Assembly (NCBI RefSeq): GCF_009912395.1
Contig: NZ_WNDO01000013.1
Location: 1-64,000 of the forward strand
From: Luteibacter sp.
GTDB lineage: Bacteria; Pseudomonadota; Gammaproteobacteria; Xanthomonadales; Rhodanobacteraceae
Reading direction: 5' to 3'
DNA length: 64,000 bases
Positions 47,001 through 55,216 of the stretch are shown in pieces. Position numbers and translations under genes: made by a program. Below the pieces are notes generated by a model. It was not told where the DNA came from, searched no databases, and saw only the letters and a program-made list of their open reading frames with translations. Position 1 is the first letter of the stretch, and every line of letters begins with the position of its first letter.

Positions 47001-50000
47001 ACGCCCGAGTCCTGCTTGGTCAGCACGGAGACGTAGCGCGTCTCGACGATGGCCTGCTTGAGACCCGACAGGTCGATGCGCTTGGCCGTCGGATCGATGG
47101 CGACGAGATTCACCGTGCGCTTCGCGTCACGGCTCACGTAGTCAAGGTTGTCCACCGACTTGTAGCCCACCAGCCAGTCGTTCGACGAGACCATGCCCTG
47201 CGTCGCAGCGGCTACGCTGCGGCCGCCCTCGGCCTCGTAGGCCTTCGCCAGGAAATAGAGCTGGTAGGTGGCGTCGGCGTAGCGCGACAGGTCGAGCGTG
47301 AACTCGGCGTGGCCCTTGTCGTCGGTCTTCACGTCGGCGAGTTTTTCCTCGAAACCTTCCTTCGCGCGACGGATGTCGTAGAAGTGGTAGTCGCGATAGC
47401 TCGGGAACGACGGGTAGGCGGGACGCAGCACGAGCGAGCCTTCCACGCGACGGTCAGCGGCCGGCGTGCCGAACAGGTTCTGCACGTCCACCAGCGCCTT
47501 GAGCTTGTCGGGCTTGGTCCAGCCCTCGGCCACGGCTGTGGAGAGCTTCGCCGAGACCTTCATGCGGTCGGGCTGGAACTCCTTGACCTGCACCGAAGTG
47601 CTGCCGATCTGCGAGTACGGCTTGCCGTCCTTCGCGATGTACAGGTTGACCGTCCAGTTGCCGGTGGGCGAGGTCTCGGCCGTGGTGTAGTCCAGTTCGG
47701 CGAAGCCGGCCTGGTCCATCGACACGGGCTGCTGGCGCACCGTGGTGCCACGGGGATCGACCACTTCGGCGATCAGCGGCATGCCCGCGACGCTACGCGA
47801 CCAGCTGTTGGCGCGGACGATCATGCCGATGTGGAACAGATCGCCCGGGCGGTAGATGCCGCGATCGGAGAACAGATAACCGGAAAGCTGGCCCTGGCTA
47901 TGCGCGTTGGGTTCGCCACCGATGTCGAAGCGTGAGAAGTCCAACGTGCGGTCGTAGGAGGTCACAGGCAGGAAGGAGAGATCCTCGCCCTGGCGCACCA
48001 CGAACATCTCCGCGGTCTTGTCGTGCGCGAAGCCACCGAGGTTGCTGAAGTGCGCGCGACCGTCGGCACCCGTGGTCTGGGTGAACAACGTGCTGCCGTT
48101 CTTCGCGATCACGGACACCGTGGCACCACCCACCGGCGACCCCGAACGGATGGACTGCACGAAGACATCCTGGCTGCCGTCCTGCGAGCGCTTGGCGATC
48201 ACGCCCAAATCAGTGACGACCACAAGGCGTTCGTCGCGCGGCCAATCGTAGTGGGTGCCTGCATCATCGCTGGCTTCCACGGCCGCGGCCGCGGCGTCCG
48301 GATCGGAACCCGCCTGGCGCGCAGCTTCCTCGCGAGCAGCCTTGCGACGGGCGTCGAGCTGGTCCTGCGCTTCTTTCTGGTCGTAGCCAGACAGCTTGAT
48401 AAGGAACACGCCGCGCTTGCCGGCGGCCAGATACTGGCCGAGATCCACGCCTTCGTAATGGGCCTTGCCCGGGCCGTCGTCCGGGAAGTTCACCTTCTTC
48501 ACGAAGCGATCGACGATGCTGTCCGGGCTCAGGCCATACATCTGCGGCTTGGCGTAGCTGCCGGAATTGAGGGTGACCAAGTGCTGGAGCTGGTCGGGCA
48601 GCACGCGACCGACCTCCACGCGCATGCCGGGCATGTTGCGCGACACCACGGAGATGCGGTGGTCGCCCGACAGCGATAGAAGCGCGCCATCGGCCATGAA
48701 ACGAAGCAGGCGTGGGTAGTCCGGGACGGTGAGAAGCTCCACGCGCGGCTTGGCCATCACATAGCCGCCGAACGAGGTCATGCCCTTCTCGACGCGCACG
48801 TAGATGCGCTGCCCGGGCTGCGCGTGATAACGGAAGCTCTGCGCCTGCGACCAGTCGTTCTCGGTCGGCACCACCTCGGGCTTGAGCGGGGTGAACTGGC
48901 GCAGATCGGCCTCGCCGATGCTGCTCGCGGACACCTGGGCCGATTCCGGCACGATCCAGGCACGCAGGTGCTTGCCCAGTTCGGCGTCGCTGACCTCGCC
49001 GCTGAAATTCATCACCACGACCTGCTCGGGCTCGTAGCGCTCGTTGTCGACCAGGGTGGCCGACATCTCGTCAAGCTTGAGGCTGTAAAGGCCGGGCACA
49101 CGGACCGAGGTCTCGAGCGCATTTTCGGTGCCGCCACCACCACGACTGCTGGTCACGCCATCGTCGAGCTTCAGGCCGACCGAACCGTCATCGCGCGGCA
49201 GCTGCAAGGGCTGGGAATGAATGAAGGCGTTGAGACGGCGCTCGTCGTAGGTGACGCTGAACTTCAGCGTGTCGCCACGCTTGGCATCGCGCTCGCGCAG
49301 GTCGAGCGCGATGCGCTTCTCGAACTGGGCGGCGTCCACCGGATAGTTGAAGCCGACCTGGATGATCGTCTTCTTGCGGGTGGGGTCCTGCGGGTCCTGA
49401 TAGAACTCGCCATTGACCACACGGGCCGTGAAGGGCTCGGTGTTGAAGCTCAGATGATCATCGGCCAACAGCACATGCGGCGCGAACACCTTGGCCTTGT
49501 CGAAGCGCACGTCGACCTTGCGGCCCACCGGCCAGTCACCGGCCGGAACGAACTTCAGCGTGCGATCGTTCTCCCAGCTCCATTGGCCGGGCAGCTTCGG
49601 GTCCATCGCGATGCCGTCGGTCACCGGCTTGCCCAGCGACTCCAGCTTCGCGGCCGACGCGGAGAAAACGACGGTGAAGGGATGGATCGTGACCGGGGTA
49701 CGTGAATAATCGGAAATGTCGGGCGCGGGAGCCTCGAAGGTGATCCGGTTGGGCTCCACCGGACGCGGGCGATTCTCCCACCAGTGCCAGCCGAACCAGC
49801 CGGCCGCGGCCAGGGCCAGCACGCCGGCGAGGGTCCCCACGAACTTCAGGGGATGGCGACGGGCGACCTGCCCGGTCGCGGGCACCCAGGCGGGCGCGGA
49901 CCAGGCCATGTTGCCGAAGATCGGCCGCAACAGGCGACCCAGCAGGCCGAAGAGGCCGCGCACGAGGCGCACGGGCAGCAGGAGGATGAAGCGCAGAAGA

Positions 50001-50005
50001 TCCAT
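44009..50005 (-). CDS. Bacterial alpha-2-macroglobulin (YfhM-like)
   Basis: A 1998-residue periplasmic protease trap thought to protect the cell after outer-membrane damage and often encoded with PBP1C. The N-terminus has a membrane anchor (FVGTLAGVLALAAAGWFGW) in place of a lipobox. Macroglobulin domains follow. The bait region is poorly conserved, and the thioester motif HYCTEQ has its Cys at residue 1491. The C-terminal receptor-like domain ends near VERKP. Large for its family (about 1650 in E. coli). The ATG at 50005 has AAGGGA upstream. The acidic linker SSDEAVSSTDSDVTTDQGDG near the end is unusual. Confidence 0.9.
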   Translation of the reverse strand: MDLLRFILLLPVRLVRGLFGLLGRLLRPIFGNMAWSAPAWVPATGQVARRHPLKFVGTLAGVLALAAAGWFGWHWWENRPRPVEPNRITFEAPAPDISDYSRTPVTIHPFTVVFSASAAKLESLGKPVTDGIAMDPKLPGQWSWENDRTLKFVPAGDWPVGRKVDVRFDKAKVFAPHVLLADDHLSFNTEPFTARVVNGEFYQDPQDPTRKKTIIQVGFNYPVDAAQFEKRIALDLRERDAKRGDTLKFSVTYDERRLNAFIHSQPLQLPRDDGSVGLKLDDGVTSSRGGGGTENALETSVRVPGLYSLKLDEMSATLVDNERYEPEQVVVMNFSGEVSDAELGKHLRAWIVPESAQVSASSIGEADLRQFTPLKPEVVPTENDWSQAQSFRYHAQPGQRIYVRVEKGMTSFGGYVMAKPRVELLTVPDYPRLLRFMADGALLSLSGDHRISVVSRNMPGMRVEVGRVLPDQLQHLVTLNSGSYAKPQMYGLSPDSIVDRFVKKVNFPDDGPGKAHYEGVDLGQYLAAGKRGVFLIKLSGYDQKEAQDQLDARRKAAREEAARQAGSDPDAAAAAVEASDDAGTHYDWPRDERLVVVTDLGVIAKRSQDGSQDVFVQSIRSGSPVGGATVSVIAKNGSTLFTQTTGADGRAHFSNLGGFAHDKTAEMFVVRQGEDLSFLPVTSYDRTLDFSRFDIGGEPNAHSQGQLSGYLFSDRGIYRPGDLFHIGMIVRANSWSRSVAGMPLIAEVVDPRGTTVRQQPVSMDQAGFAELDYTTAETSPTGNWTVNLYIAKDGKPYSQIGSTSVQVKEFQPDRMKVSAKLSTAVAEGWTKPDKLKALVDVQNLFGTPAADRRVEGSLVLRPAYPSFPSYRDYHFYDIRRAKEGFEEKLADVKTDDKGHAEFTLDLSRYADATYQLYFLAKAYEAEGGRSVAAATQGMVSSNDWLVGYKSVDNLDYVSRDAKRTVNLVAIDPTAKRIDLSGLKQAIVETRYVSVLTKQDSGVFKYESKARESVVSETALTIPAAGLDVTLPTDKPGNFALVVKNADGKEVNRVAWSVAGDGNVSRSLERNAELQLNLSKKDYAQGEAVDIAIRAPYPGSGLITIERDKVYAHAWFHADTTSTVQHITVPADFEGNGYINVQYVRDPSSDEIFMSPLSFGVVPFSVNMDARRNAIAVESPTLVKPGDTVTFHVTSPVPTRAVVFAVDEGILQVARYKLGDPLQYFFRKRMLEVSTSQILDLIIPDFQKLMAMAAPGGDADGAIGRQLNPFRRKRDKPVAYWSGIVDVDGSRDLTYKVPDYFNGKLRVMAVSVSPDTIGTFEGATTVRGDFVLSPNVPTTLAPGDEAEISVGVANNLTGLGGKDVPVAVTLKTGPQLQVVGDASKTLTLGEMREGVAIFRVRATDKLGSGNLSFTAGANGKSAKQSVDLSVRPASPMRTDLAFGRVDAHARGDVTALRDMHDEYARRDVSFSTVPVVLARGLAAYLVDFPHYCTEQVVSAAMPALILGKRPEFGDVKPAQMFDGDKAPADPVAALFDVLHARQNGQGGFGLWTATPDTNVFVTDYAVHYLIEASDRGVAIPRDMLTSADNALKQIAADDSDDSLQAMRQRAYAIYLLTRQGNVTTNDLASVQRRLQDMHPKEWKNDLATAWLAASYQLLHQDRLAADLIAGPRKLLARKGTDEAYSYASYYDPAIRDATVLYLLAKHFPEQARGLPADTVDNLVRPLGKGHYNTLSSGMIILALDAWAAQAPDDVSKLSIGSVAADGTVTPIGAPKGSLVDAHWKAGAQRLRLVNDADASAWNGVAQAGFDRKPSTQTRKDGIEVTRSYTDTKGKAVDTVSVGDEIDVHLRIRSTRNDEVSDVAIVDLLPGGFEPVLNTEPPADAPSSDEAVSSTDSDVTTDQGDGSEAEGEGEADETPAWRSPIGTSASTWSLDYADVREDRVVVYGVATTDVAEFVYRIKATNAGKFIIPPALAQSLYDTSAQATAPGGGTITVERKP

Positions 50006-50398
50006 GTTCCCTTGATCCTTGAGTCGAATGACGACCGATACCGTGACGGCGGATACGACGACATCGCCTCCACGCGAGTGGCGACGCCAGCAGGACCGTT
50101 ATCCCCATGCACAGCCTGCGCGCGACGGATGTCGCGCGGGCGACGGGATTCTGACACAGCGCCGCCATTCTTCGGAATTTTTTGTGGCGACCACCTCGCC
50201 ATGGAAGGATTCTGAAAATTTCTACGGGCGGCCCTCGTCGTGAGCGGCTTCACGTCATGCCATGGTGATATGTCCGACGCCCGCGCATTGCGCTATCGTC
50301 GTCCCGTCCGCCACTGTCTCTCCTCGGCGGACGACGCGCGCGCGGGGGGCGGGCGCGCGTTATCACGGACAGGTCGCGCAGGGGGGGGAACGTGACAT
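50006..50398. other. Intergenic region without a gene
   Basis: About 390 bases between two divergently transcribed genes. A short hairpin (CGCGCGAC / GTCGCGCG near 50120-50140) is visible, and the right end is very rich in G. I see no clear gene; the promoters of both neighbours are expected here. Confidence 0.55.
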
Positions 50399-51472
50399 GT
50401 GGCGCGGCTAGCGACGGTGACCACGATGAGCGAGTACCGAGACACTCCCTTCGAGCGTGCGCTGGCGATCGGCGACGCCGCGTTCCACGATCTGGCCGAT
50501 TTCGCGCCAGTCATGATCTGGCGTTCCGGCACGGACGCGCTCTGTGACTGGTTCAACAAGCCCTGGCTCGACTTCACGGGCAAACGGATGGAAGAGGAAG
50601 TCGGCGAAGGCTGGGCGCAGGGGGTCCATCCCGACGACTACGACCGCTGCCTGGCGACCTATCTCGGGGCCTTCCAGGCCCGCGAACCCTTTTCGATGGA
50701 GTACCGGCTGCGCCGCCACGATGGGGAGTACATCTGGCTGCTCGACAACGGCGCACCCTACTACCGTGATGATCACTTCGCGGGCTACTGGGGAAGCTGC
50801 GTCGACGTCTCCGCGCATCGCGATGCCCAGCAAGCGCAGCGCATCCTCATCAACGAATTGAACCACCGGGTGAAGAACACCCTGGCGGTCGTCCAGGCCA
50901 TCGCGGCGCAAAGCTTTCGCGACGACCGGTCCCTCGCCGAATCCCGACAGACCTTCGAACAGCGCCTGCTCGCCCTGGCCGGAGCACACGACCTACTCAT
51001 TGCCCGCTCCTGGGAAGAGGTGGCCCTGCGCGCTGTCGTGGACGCCACCATCGCCCCGCACGATCCGGGCGGCAACCGGATCCGCGCCGACGGGCCAGCC
51101 CTCATGCTCCGACCCGAGACCTCGGTGTCGGTCGCCATGGCCCTTCACGAGCTGCTGACCAACGCTGGCAAGTACGGCGCCCTGTCGACGGCCAAGGGCA
51201 CGGTCCGCATCGACTGGACCTACCGCCAGACCAGCGGCGGCATGCTGCGCATCGACTGGAAGGAAAGCGGCGGCCCGCCCGTGCACCTGCCCAGCCAGCG
51301 GGGCTTCGGCACCCGTTTCATCGAACGGGTGCTCGCCGACCAGGCCCGGGGCATGGCCCAGGTCCGCTTCGAGCCCGATGGCGTGCGCTGTATCTTCGAG
51401 GCGCCTGCCCGTGCGGGGTCACGGCTCGCCAGCCGGCTGGAGACGGCACCCGCCTCCGTCGAAGGCGGCTGA
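50399..51472 (+). CDS. HWE-family histidine kinase with PAS domain
   Basis: A 357-residue soluble sensor kinase. A PAS domain (about 25-140: APVMIWRSGTDALCDWFNKPWLDFTG ... EYRLRRHDGEYIWLLDNG) is followed by the HWE kinase core: His156 in NELNHRVKNTLAVVQ, the N box with histidine (MALHELLTNAGKYGAL) and the WKE triplet (IDWKESGG) that gives the family its name. The GTG at 50399 has GGGGGGAA eight bases upstream, better than the ATG at 50426. No receiver gene is adjacent. It may signal to a general stress response or to an unlinked regulator. Confidence 0.85.
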   Translation: MARLATVTTMSEYRDTPFERALAIGDAAFHDLADFAPVMIWRSGTDALCDWFNKPWLDFTGKRMEEEVGEGWAQGVHPDDYDRCLATYLGAFQAREPFSMEYRLRRHDGEYIWLLDNGAPYYRDDHFAGYWGSCVDVSAHRDAQQAQRILINELNHRVKNTLAVVQAIAAQSFRDDRSLAESRQTFEQRLLALAGAHDLLIARSWEEVALRAVVDATIAPHDPGGNRIRADGPALMLRPETSVSVAMALHELLTNAGKYGALSTAKGTVRIDWTYRQTSGGMLRIDWKESGGPPVHLPSQRGFGTRFIERVLADQARGMAQVRFEPDGVRCIFEAPARAGSRLASRLETAPASVEGG

Positions 51473-51480
51473 GAAAAAAA

Positions 51481-51528
51481 GGAAAAATTTTTTTCCCGTC
51501 GTGTCGATTCGGACCAGACCCAATCGAC
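51481..51528 (+). promoter_or_regulatory. Probable ECF42 sigma promoter
   Basis: TGTCGA (51502-51507), a 17-base spacer and CGAC (51525-51528) match the -35 TGTCGA and -10 CGA/TC elements reported for ECF42-group sigma factors. An AT-rich palindrome (GGAAAAATTTTTTTCC, 51481-51496) lies just upstream like an UP element. The first DGPF gene begins at 51579 and the locus ends in the sigma gene, fitting autoregulation. Confidence 0.6.
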
Positions 51529-51578
51529 GTACTTCATGAAGGGCGGGAATACTTCCGCCCACCCCACGGAGAAACGTC

Positions 51579-52010
51579 ATGCGATTCATGGTCATCGTCC
51601 GCGCCACGAAAGCCTCCGAAAGCGGTGAAATGCCCAGCGAGCAGTTGCTCACGGCCATGGGCAATTACAACGAGGAGCTGGTGAAGGCCGGCGTCCTGCT
51701 GGCCATGGACGGCCTGCACCCGAGCAGCAAGGGCGCCCGGGTGCGCTTCACCGGCGACCGCCGCGAGGTCATCGATGGCCCCTTCGCCGAAACGCGCGAG
51801 CTGATCGCCGGCTTCTGGCTGATCCAGGTGAGCTTGCTCGACGAGGCGATCGAGTGGGTGAAGCGCTGCCCCACCCCCTTCGACGGCCCGGGCAGCTCGG
51901 AGATCGAGATCCGTCGCGTCTTTGAAAACGAGGACTTCGGTGCCGAGTTCACCCCCGAAGCCCGCGAGCAGGAAGATCGCCTGCGCGCCGAAATCGCCGG
52001 CCGCCAGTGA
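51579..52010 (+). CDS. DGPF/YCII-family protein of the ECF42 locus
   Basis: A 143-residue protein of the YCII/DGPF family, small ferredoxin-fold proteins found beside ECF42 sigma factors. Typical are the RFMVIVRATKASESG start, GEMPSEQLLTAMGNYNEEL, a DGLHPSSKGARVRF segment and DGPFAETRELIAGFWLI, which gives the DGPF name. GGAG upstream and the -35/-10 pair at 51502-51528 fit a sigma-driven start. Biochemical function is not known; the family may act as sensors or sigma partners. Confidence 0.8.
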   Translation: MRFMVIVRATKASESGEMPSEQLLTAMGNYNEELVKAGVLLAMDGLHPSSKGARVRFTGDRREVIDGPFAETRELIAGFWLIQVSLLDEAIEWVKRCPTPFDGPGSSEIEIRRVFENEDFGAEFTPEAREQEDRLRAEIAGRQ

Positions 52011-52036
52011 CCCCCATCCGCCACGAGGACATCGCC

Positions 52037-52507
52037 ATGTACATCCAGCCCTACCTGTTCTTCAACGGCACCTGCGAGGAAGCCGTCACGTTCTACGCGA
52101 AGGCGCTCGGCGGCAAGGTCGTCATGCTCAGCCGCTTCAAGGACGCGCCCACGCCGCCGCCGTCCAGCGACCCCGATGGCGGCCCGCAGGCCACGCCAGA
52201 ACAGATCAAGGAAAACGACAACCGGGTCATGCACGCCCGCGTCGAGGTCCACGGCCAGGTCATCATGGCCTCGGACTGCCCCTCCCACTTCACGTACGAA
52301 GGCATCCACGGTTGTTCCATCGCCCTCGGCTTCGACGACGTGGCGACGGGCGAAAAGGCGTTCAACCAGCTCGCCGAAGGTGGCCAGGTCGGCATGCCGT
52401 TCGGCGAGACGTTCTGGTCCGAACGCTTCGGCATGGTGGTGGATCGCTTCGGCGTATCCTGGATGGTCAACGCCGGCAAGCCGAAAGCGGTGCCGGAAGG
52501 GGGCTGA
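52037..52507 (+). CDS. VOC-family (PhnB/glyoxalase-like) protein
   Basis: A 156-residue vicinal-oxygen-chelate fold protein resembling PhnB-type members. YIQPYLFFNGTCEEAVTFYAKALGG is the first beta-alpha-beta unit, with a metal-ligand-like HARVEVHGQVIMASD later and a final FGVSWMVN strand. Members without a full metal site often bind and do not catalyse. The ATG at 52037 is preferred: GAGG lies 9-12 bases upstream, whereas GTG 52007 would overlap the previous gene. It lies in the ECF42 operon; the substrate is unknown. Confidence 0.78.
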   Translation: MYIQPYLFFNGTCEEAVTFYAKALGGKVVMLSRFKDAPTPPPSSDPDGGPQATPEQIKENDNRVMHARVEVHGQVIMASDCPSHFTYEGIHGCSIALGFDDVATGEKAFNQLAEGGQVGMPFGETFWSERFGMVVDRFGVSWMVNAGKPKAVPEGG

Positions 52508-52510
52508 CTC

Positions 52511-53281
52511 ATGCGATTCCTGATCGTCCGCAAGGCGGACCCTGATAGCGAGGCCGGGGTGCGGCCGCATCGCGAGCTGCTCGAAGCGATGGCCGACTAC
52601 GTCGACACGCTGGCCGCCGACGGCCGCTTCCTCGCCGGCGAAGGCCTGCGGCCCAGCCGCGAAGATATCCGCGTGCACTTCGGTCCCGGCCGCAAGGCCG
52701 TCACCGTCGACGGTCCCTTCGCCGAGGCGAAGGAGCTGGTCGCGGGCTTCAGCATCATCGATGTCGAGTCGATGGACGATGCCGTGACCTGGGTAAAGGA
52801 CTGGCCCGAGGAAGACGCCCACGGCCACGCCGAGGTCGAGATCCGGCCCATTGGCTGCCCCGGCGGGCTCGGTGGCTTCGGCGACCCTGCCGAGGGCGAA
52901 TCGGAAACGCCTCGCTACATGGTCATGCTCAAGGCCAACCCGCGCAGCGAGACCGACTGGAACCCGGGCCCGGAAATCCTCGGCCGCATGATGGAAGCCA
53001 ACCGCCAGGGTGCGGACGCCGGCTTCCTCATCGCCGGCCAGGGGCTGTCGTCGAGCCGGCACGCGAAGCGGGTGCGCTTCGGCAAGGGCCAGCCCACCGT
53101 GTTCGACGGCCCCTTCGCCGAGATCAAGGAAATGGTGGCCGGTTTCTGGGTACTTCGCGTGCGCTCGCTCGACGAGGTCATCGCCTGGGCCGAGACCTAT
53201 CCGTTCCCGGATGGCGACGAGGCCCGCCTGGAGATCCGCGAGCTGTACCGCATGAGGGATTTGATTCCCGTCGCGGGATGA
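52511..53281 (+). CDS. Two-domain DGPF/YCII-family protein
   Basis: A 256-residue protein made of two tandem YCII/DGPF domains. The first (about 1-115) has KADPDSEAGVRPHRELL and VDGPFAEAKELVAGFSII; the second (about 130-256) has MVMLKANPRSETDWNP and VFDGPFAEIKEMVAGFWVL. A glycine/proline linker joins them. Tandem copies suggest duplication of the single-domain neighbour. It begins four bases after the VOC gene with a GGGGG ribosome site and is probably co-transcribed with the sigma factor gene. Confidence 0.8.
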   Translation: MRFLIVRKADPDSEAGVRPHRELLEAMADYVDTLAADGRFLAGEGLRPSREDIRVHFGPGRKAVTVDGPFAEAKELVAGFSIIDVESMDDAVTWVKDWPEEDAHGHAEVEIRPIGCPGGLGGFGDPAEGESETPRYMVMLKANPRSETDWNPGPEILGRMMEANRQGADAGFLIAGQGLSSSRHAKRVRFGKGQPTVFDGPFAEIKEMVAGFWVLRVRSLDEVIAWAETYPFPDGDEARLEIRELYRMRDLIPVAG

Positions 53282-53332
53282 TGCCGCGGCGCGGCTTGCC
53301 TCGCATGGCGACGGGTGGTGTCATCCGTCGCC

Positions 53333-54598
53333 ATGACGACGCCCGCCGCCCACCGCGCCATCGATGCGATCTGGAAGATCGAATCGCCACGCATCATCGC
53401 CTCCATCGTCCGTCTCGTCCGTGACGTGGGGCTCGCGGAGGAGCTGGCACAAGACGCCCTGGTCGCCGCGCTGGAACAATGGCCGAGCGAGGGTGTGCCG
53501 AAGAACCCCGGGGCATGGCTCACGCAGACCGCGCGACACCGCGCCGTGGATCGAATCCGTCGCGAACGCATGGCCGGCCGCAAACTGGAAGCACTGGGCC
53601 AGGACATGGAGGGCCTGCTCGAATCCGCCGACGACGCCCTGATCGACGCGCTCGACGACGACATCGGCGACGACATGCTTCGTCTGATCTTCACCGCATG
53701 CCACCCCGTGCTGTCGGAAGAAGCGCGTGTCGCGCTCACGCTGCGCCTGATCGGCGGCCTGTCCACCGACGAGATCGCACGCGCCTTCCTGGTCGCCGAA
53801 GCCACCATCGCGCAACGCATCGTCCGCGCCAAACGCAGCCTGGCCGATCCGCAGGTGGTGTACGAAGTACCGCGCGGCGATGACTTGATGGAACGTCTCG
53901 CGGCCGTGCTGCGCGTGATCTATCTCATTTTCAACGAAGGCTACGCCGCCACGGCCGGCAACGACTGGATGCGCCCGTCACTGTGCGAGGACGCCCTTCG
54001 ATTGGGTCGCATGCTGGCCCAGCTGATGCCGCAGGAAGCTGAGGTGCATGGCCTGATCGCCCTCATGGAGATCCAGGCCTCGCGCACGGCAGCGCGCCTG
54101 GATCGCGATGGACAGCCCGTCCTGCTGCTCGATCAGGATCGACGGCGATGGGACCGCCTGCTCATCGGGCGCGGACTCGCCGCGCTGGAGCGCGCCGCGC
54201 GCCTGGGCGGACACACGGGCTCCTACACGCTGCAGGCCGCCATCGCCGCCTGCCATGCGCGCGCGATCCGTGGCGAGGACACCGACTGGAAACGTATCGC
54301 CGAACTCTACGGCGAGCTGGTGGAGGTGACACCGTCCCCTGTCGTCGAACTCAACCGCGCCGTCGCGGTGTCGATGGCGGAGGGGCCGGCCGCCGGACTG
54401 GCGATCCTCCAGACCCTGCTCGACGAGCCTCTCTTGCGTGACTACCACCTACTACCCAGCGTGCAGGGCGACCTGCTCTACCGCCTGGGGCGTTTGGGCG
54501 ACGCGCGCGAGGCCTTTCTCCGCGCCGCCGCGATGACCCGCAACGAACGTGAGAAAACCTTGCTCACTCACCGCGCCGACGCATGCCTGATCGCCTGA
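53333..54598 (+). CDS. ECF42-group RNA polymerase sigma factor
   Basis: A 421-residue sigma factor of the ECF42 type, much longer than ordinary ECFs. Sigma-2 and sigma-4 regions occupy residues 1-170 (AIWKIESPRIIASIVRLVRD ... LGLAEELAQDALVAALEQW, and LSTDEIARAFLVAEATIAQR). A long C-terminal DUF6596/TPR-like helical domain follows (NDWMRPSLCEDALRLGRML, QAAIAACHARAI, VVELNRAVAVSMAEGP). The C-terminal domain is essential in studied relatives and may sense a DGPF protein, since no anti-sigma gene is present. ATG 53333 is preferred over 53315. Confidence 0.87.
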   Translation: MTTPAAHRAIDAIWKIESPRIIASIVRLVRDVGLAEELAQDALVAALEQWPSEGVPKNPGAWLTQTARHRAVDRIRRERMAGRKLEALGQDMEGLLESADDALIDALDDDIGDDMLRLIFTACHPVLSEEARVALTLRLIGGLSTDEIARAFLVAEATIAQRIVRAKRSLADPQVVYEVPRGDDLMERLAAVLRVIYLIFNEGYAATAGNDWMRPSLCEDALRLGRMLAQLMPQEAEVHGLIALMEIQASRTAARLDRDGQPVLLLDQDRRRWDRLLIGRGLAALERAARLGGHTGSYTLQAAIAACHARAIRGEDTDWKRIAELYGELVEVTPSPVVELNRAVAVSMAEGPAAGLAILQTLLDEPLLRDYHLLPSVQGDLLYRLGRLGDAREAFLRAAAMTRNEREKTLLTHRADACLIA

Positions 54599-54611
54599 CG
54601 CGCCGGGCCGT

Positions 54612-54638
54612 GATAATCTGCATCGCAATTGCAATGCA
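54612..54638 (+). promoter_or_regulatory. Promoter -10 and palindromic operator of the toxin-antitoxin module
   Basis: GATAAT (54612-54617) is a good -10. Directly after it, TGCATCGCAATTGCAATGCA (54619-54638) is a palindrome with one mismatched pair. Type II antitoxins commonly bind such sites to repress their own operon. Confidence 0.5.
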
Positions 54639-54650
54639 CGAGTACCGCGC

Positions 54651-54920
54651 ATGAAGACCACCACCATTCCCTCGATCCGGGTCGAGCCCGCCTTCCGCGA
54701 GCAGGCCGAGGACGTGCTCGATGCGGGCGAAACGCTTTCGTCATTCGTGGAAACCGCGCTGGCCGAGGCGATCGACCGACGCAGGATGCAGCGGGAGTTC
54801 ATCGCCCGTGGGCTCGCTGCACGTGAAGATGCGGCGCGGACCGGCGTCTACCACGCCGCCGCCGACGTACATAAGGAAATCGCCGAACGCCTCGGCAAGA
54901 CGACCAAGGGAAAACGATGA
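54651..54920 (+). CDS. ParD-like antitoxin (YlcI/YnfO type)
   Basis: An 89-residue antitoxin candidate. The ribbon-helix-helix-like N-terminus (TTTIPSIRVEPAFREQAEDVL) would bind DNA, and the charged C-terminal half (RGLAAREDAARTGVYHAAADVHKEI) would wrap the toxin. The ATG at 54651 lies 12 bases downstream of the palindromic operator. The stop overlaps the toxin start (ATGA). Family assignment follows the YlcI/YnfO-like sequence pattern; the overlapping gene order with a ParE-type toxin supports it. Confidence 0.75.
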   Translation: MKTTTIPSIRVEPAFREQAEDVLDAGETLSSFVETALAEAIDRRRMQREFIARGLAAREDAARTGVYHAAADVHKEIAERLGKTTKGKR

Positions 54921-55216
54921 CATACGAGGTTCGCTATACGGAAACCGCGCGAACCGACCTGCTCCGCTTCATCGACTTCCTCTCCGAACACGATCCCCAT
55001 GCAGCAGCGCGCGCGCTCGATACGATTGAGCGCGCGACCTCGCTGCTTGAACACTTCCCTTTCACCTGTCGCAAAGCGCAAGCAGGCAACCCGTTCCTGC
55101 GCGAACTGGTCGTATCATTCGGAGCATCAGGCTACGTGGCGCTCTTCGAGATCGCCGCCGACCACGTCACCCTCCTCGCCCTTCGCCATCAGCGCGAGGA
55201 CGACTGGTTCGGCTAG
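54917..55216 (+). CDS. ParE/RelE-superfamily toxin
   Basis: A 99-residue toxin of the RelE/ParE fold: YEVRYTETARTDLLRFIDFLSEHDPHAAARALDTIERATSLL, then a glycine/arginine stretch and a C-terminal VTLLALRHQREDDWF. ParE members poison gyrase; RelE members cut mRNA. The RHQREDD end is ParE-like, so gyrase is the likelier target. It is coupled to the antitoxin by a four-base overlap and converges on the decayed DUF1851 gene, overlapping its stop by three bases. Confidence 0.8.
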   Translation: MTYEVRYTETARTDLLRFIDFLSEHDPHAAARALDTIERATSLLEHFPFTCRKAQAGNPFLRELVVSFGASGYVALFEIAADHVTLLALRHQREDDWFG

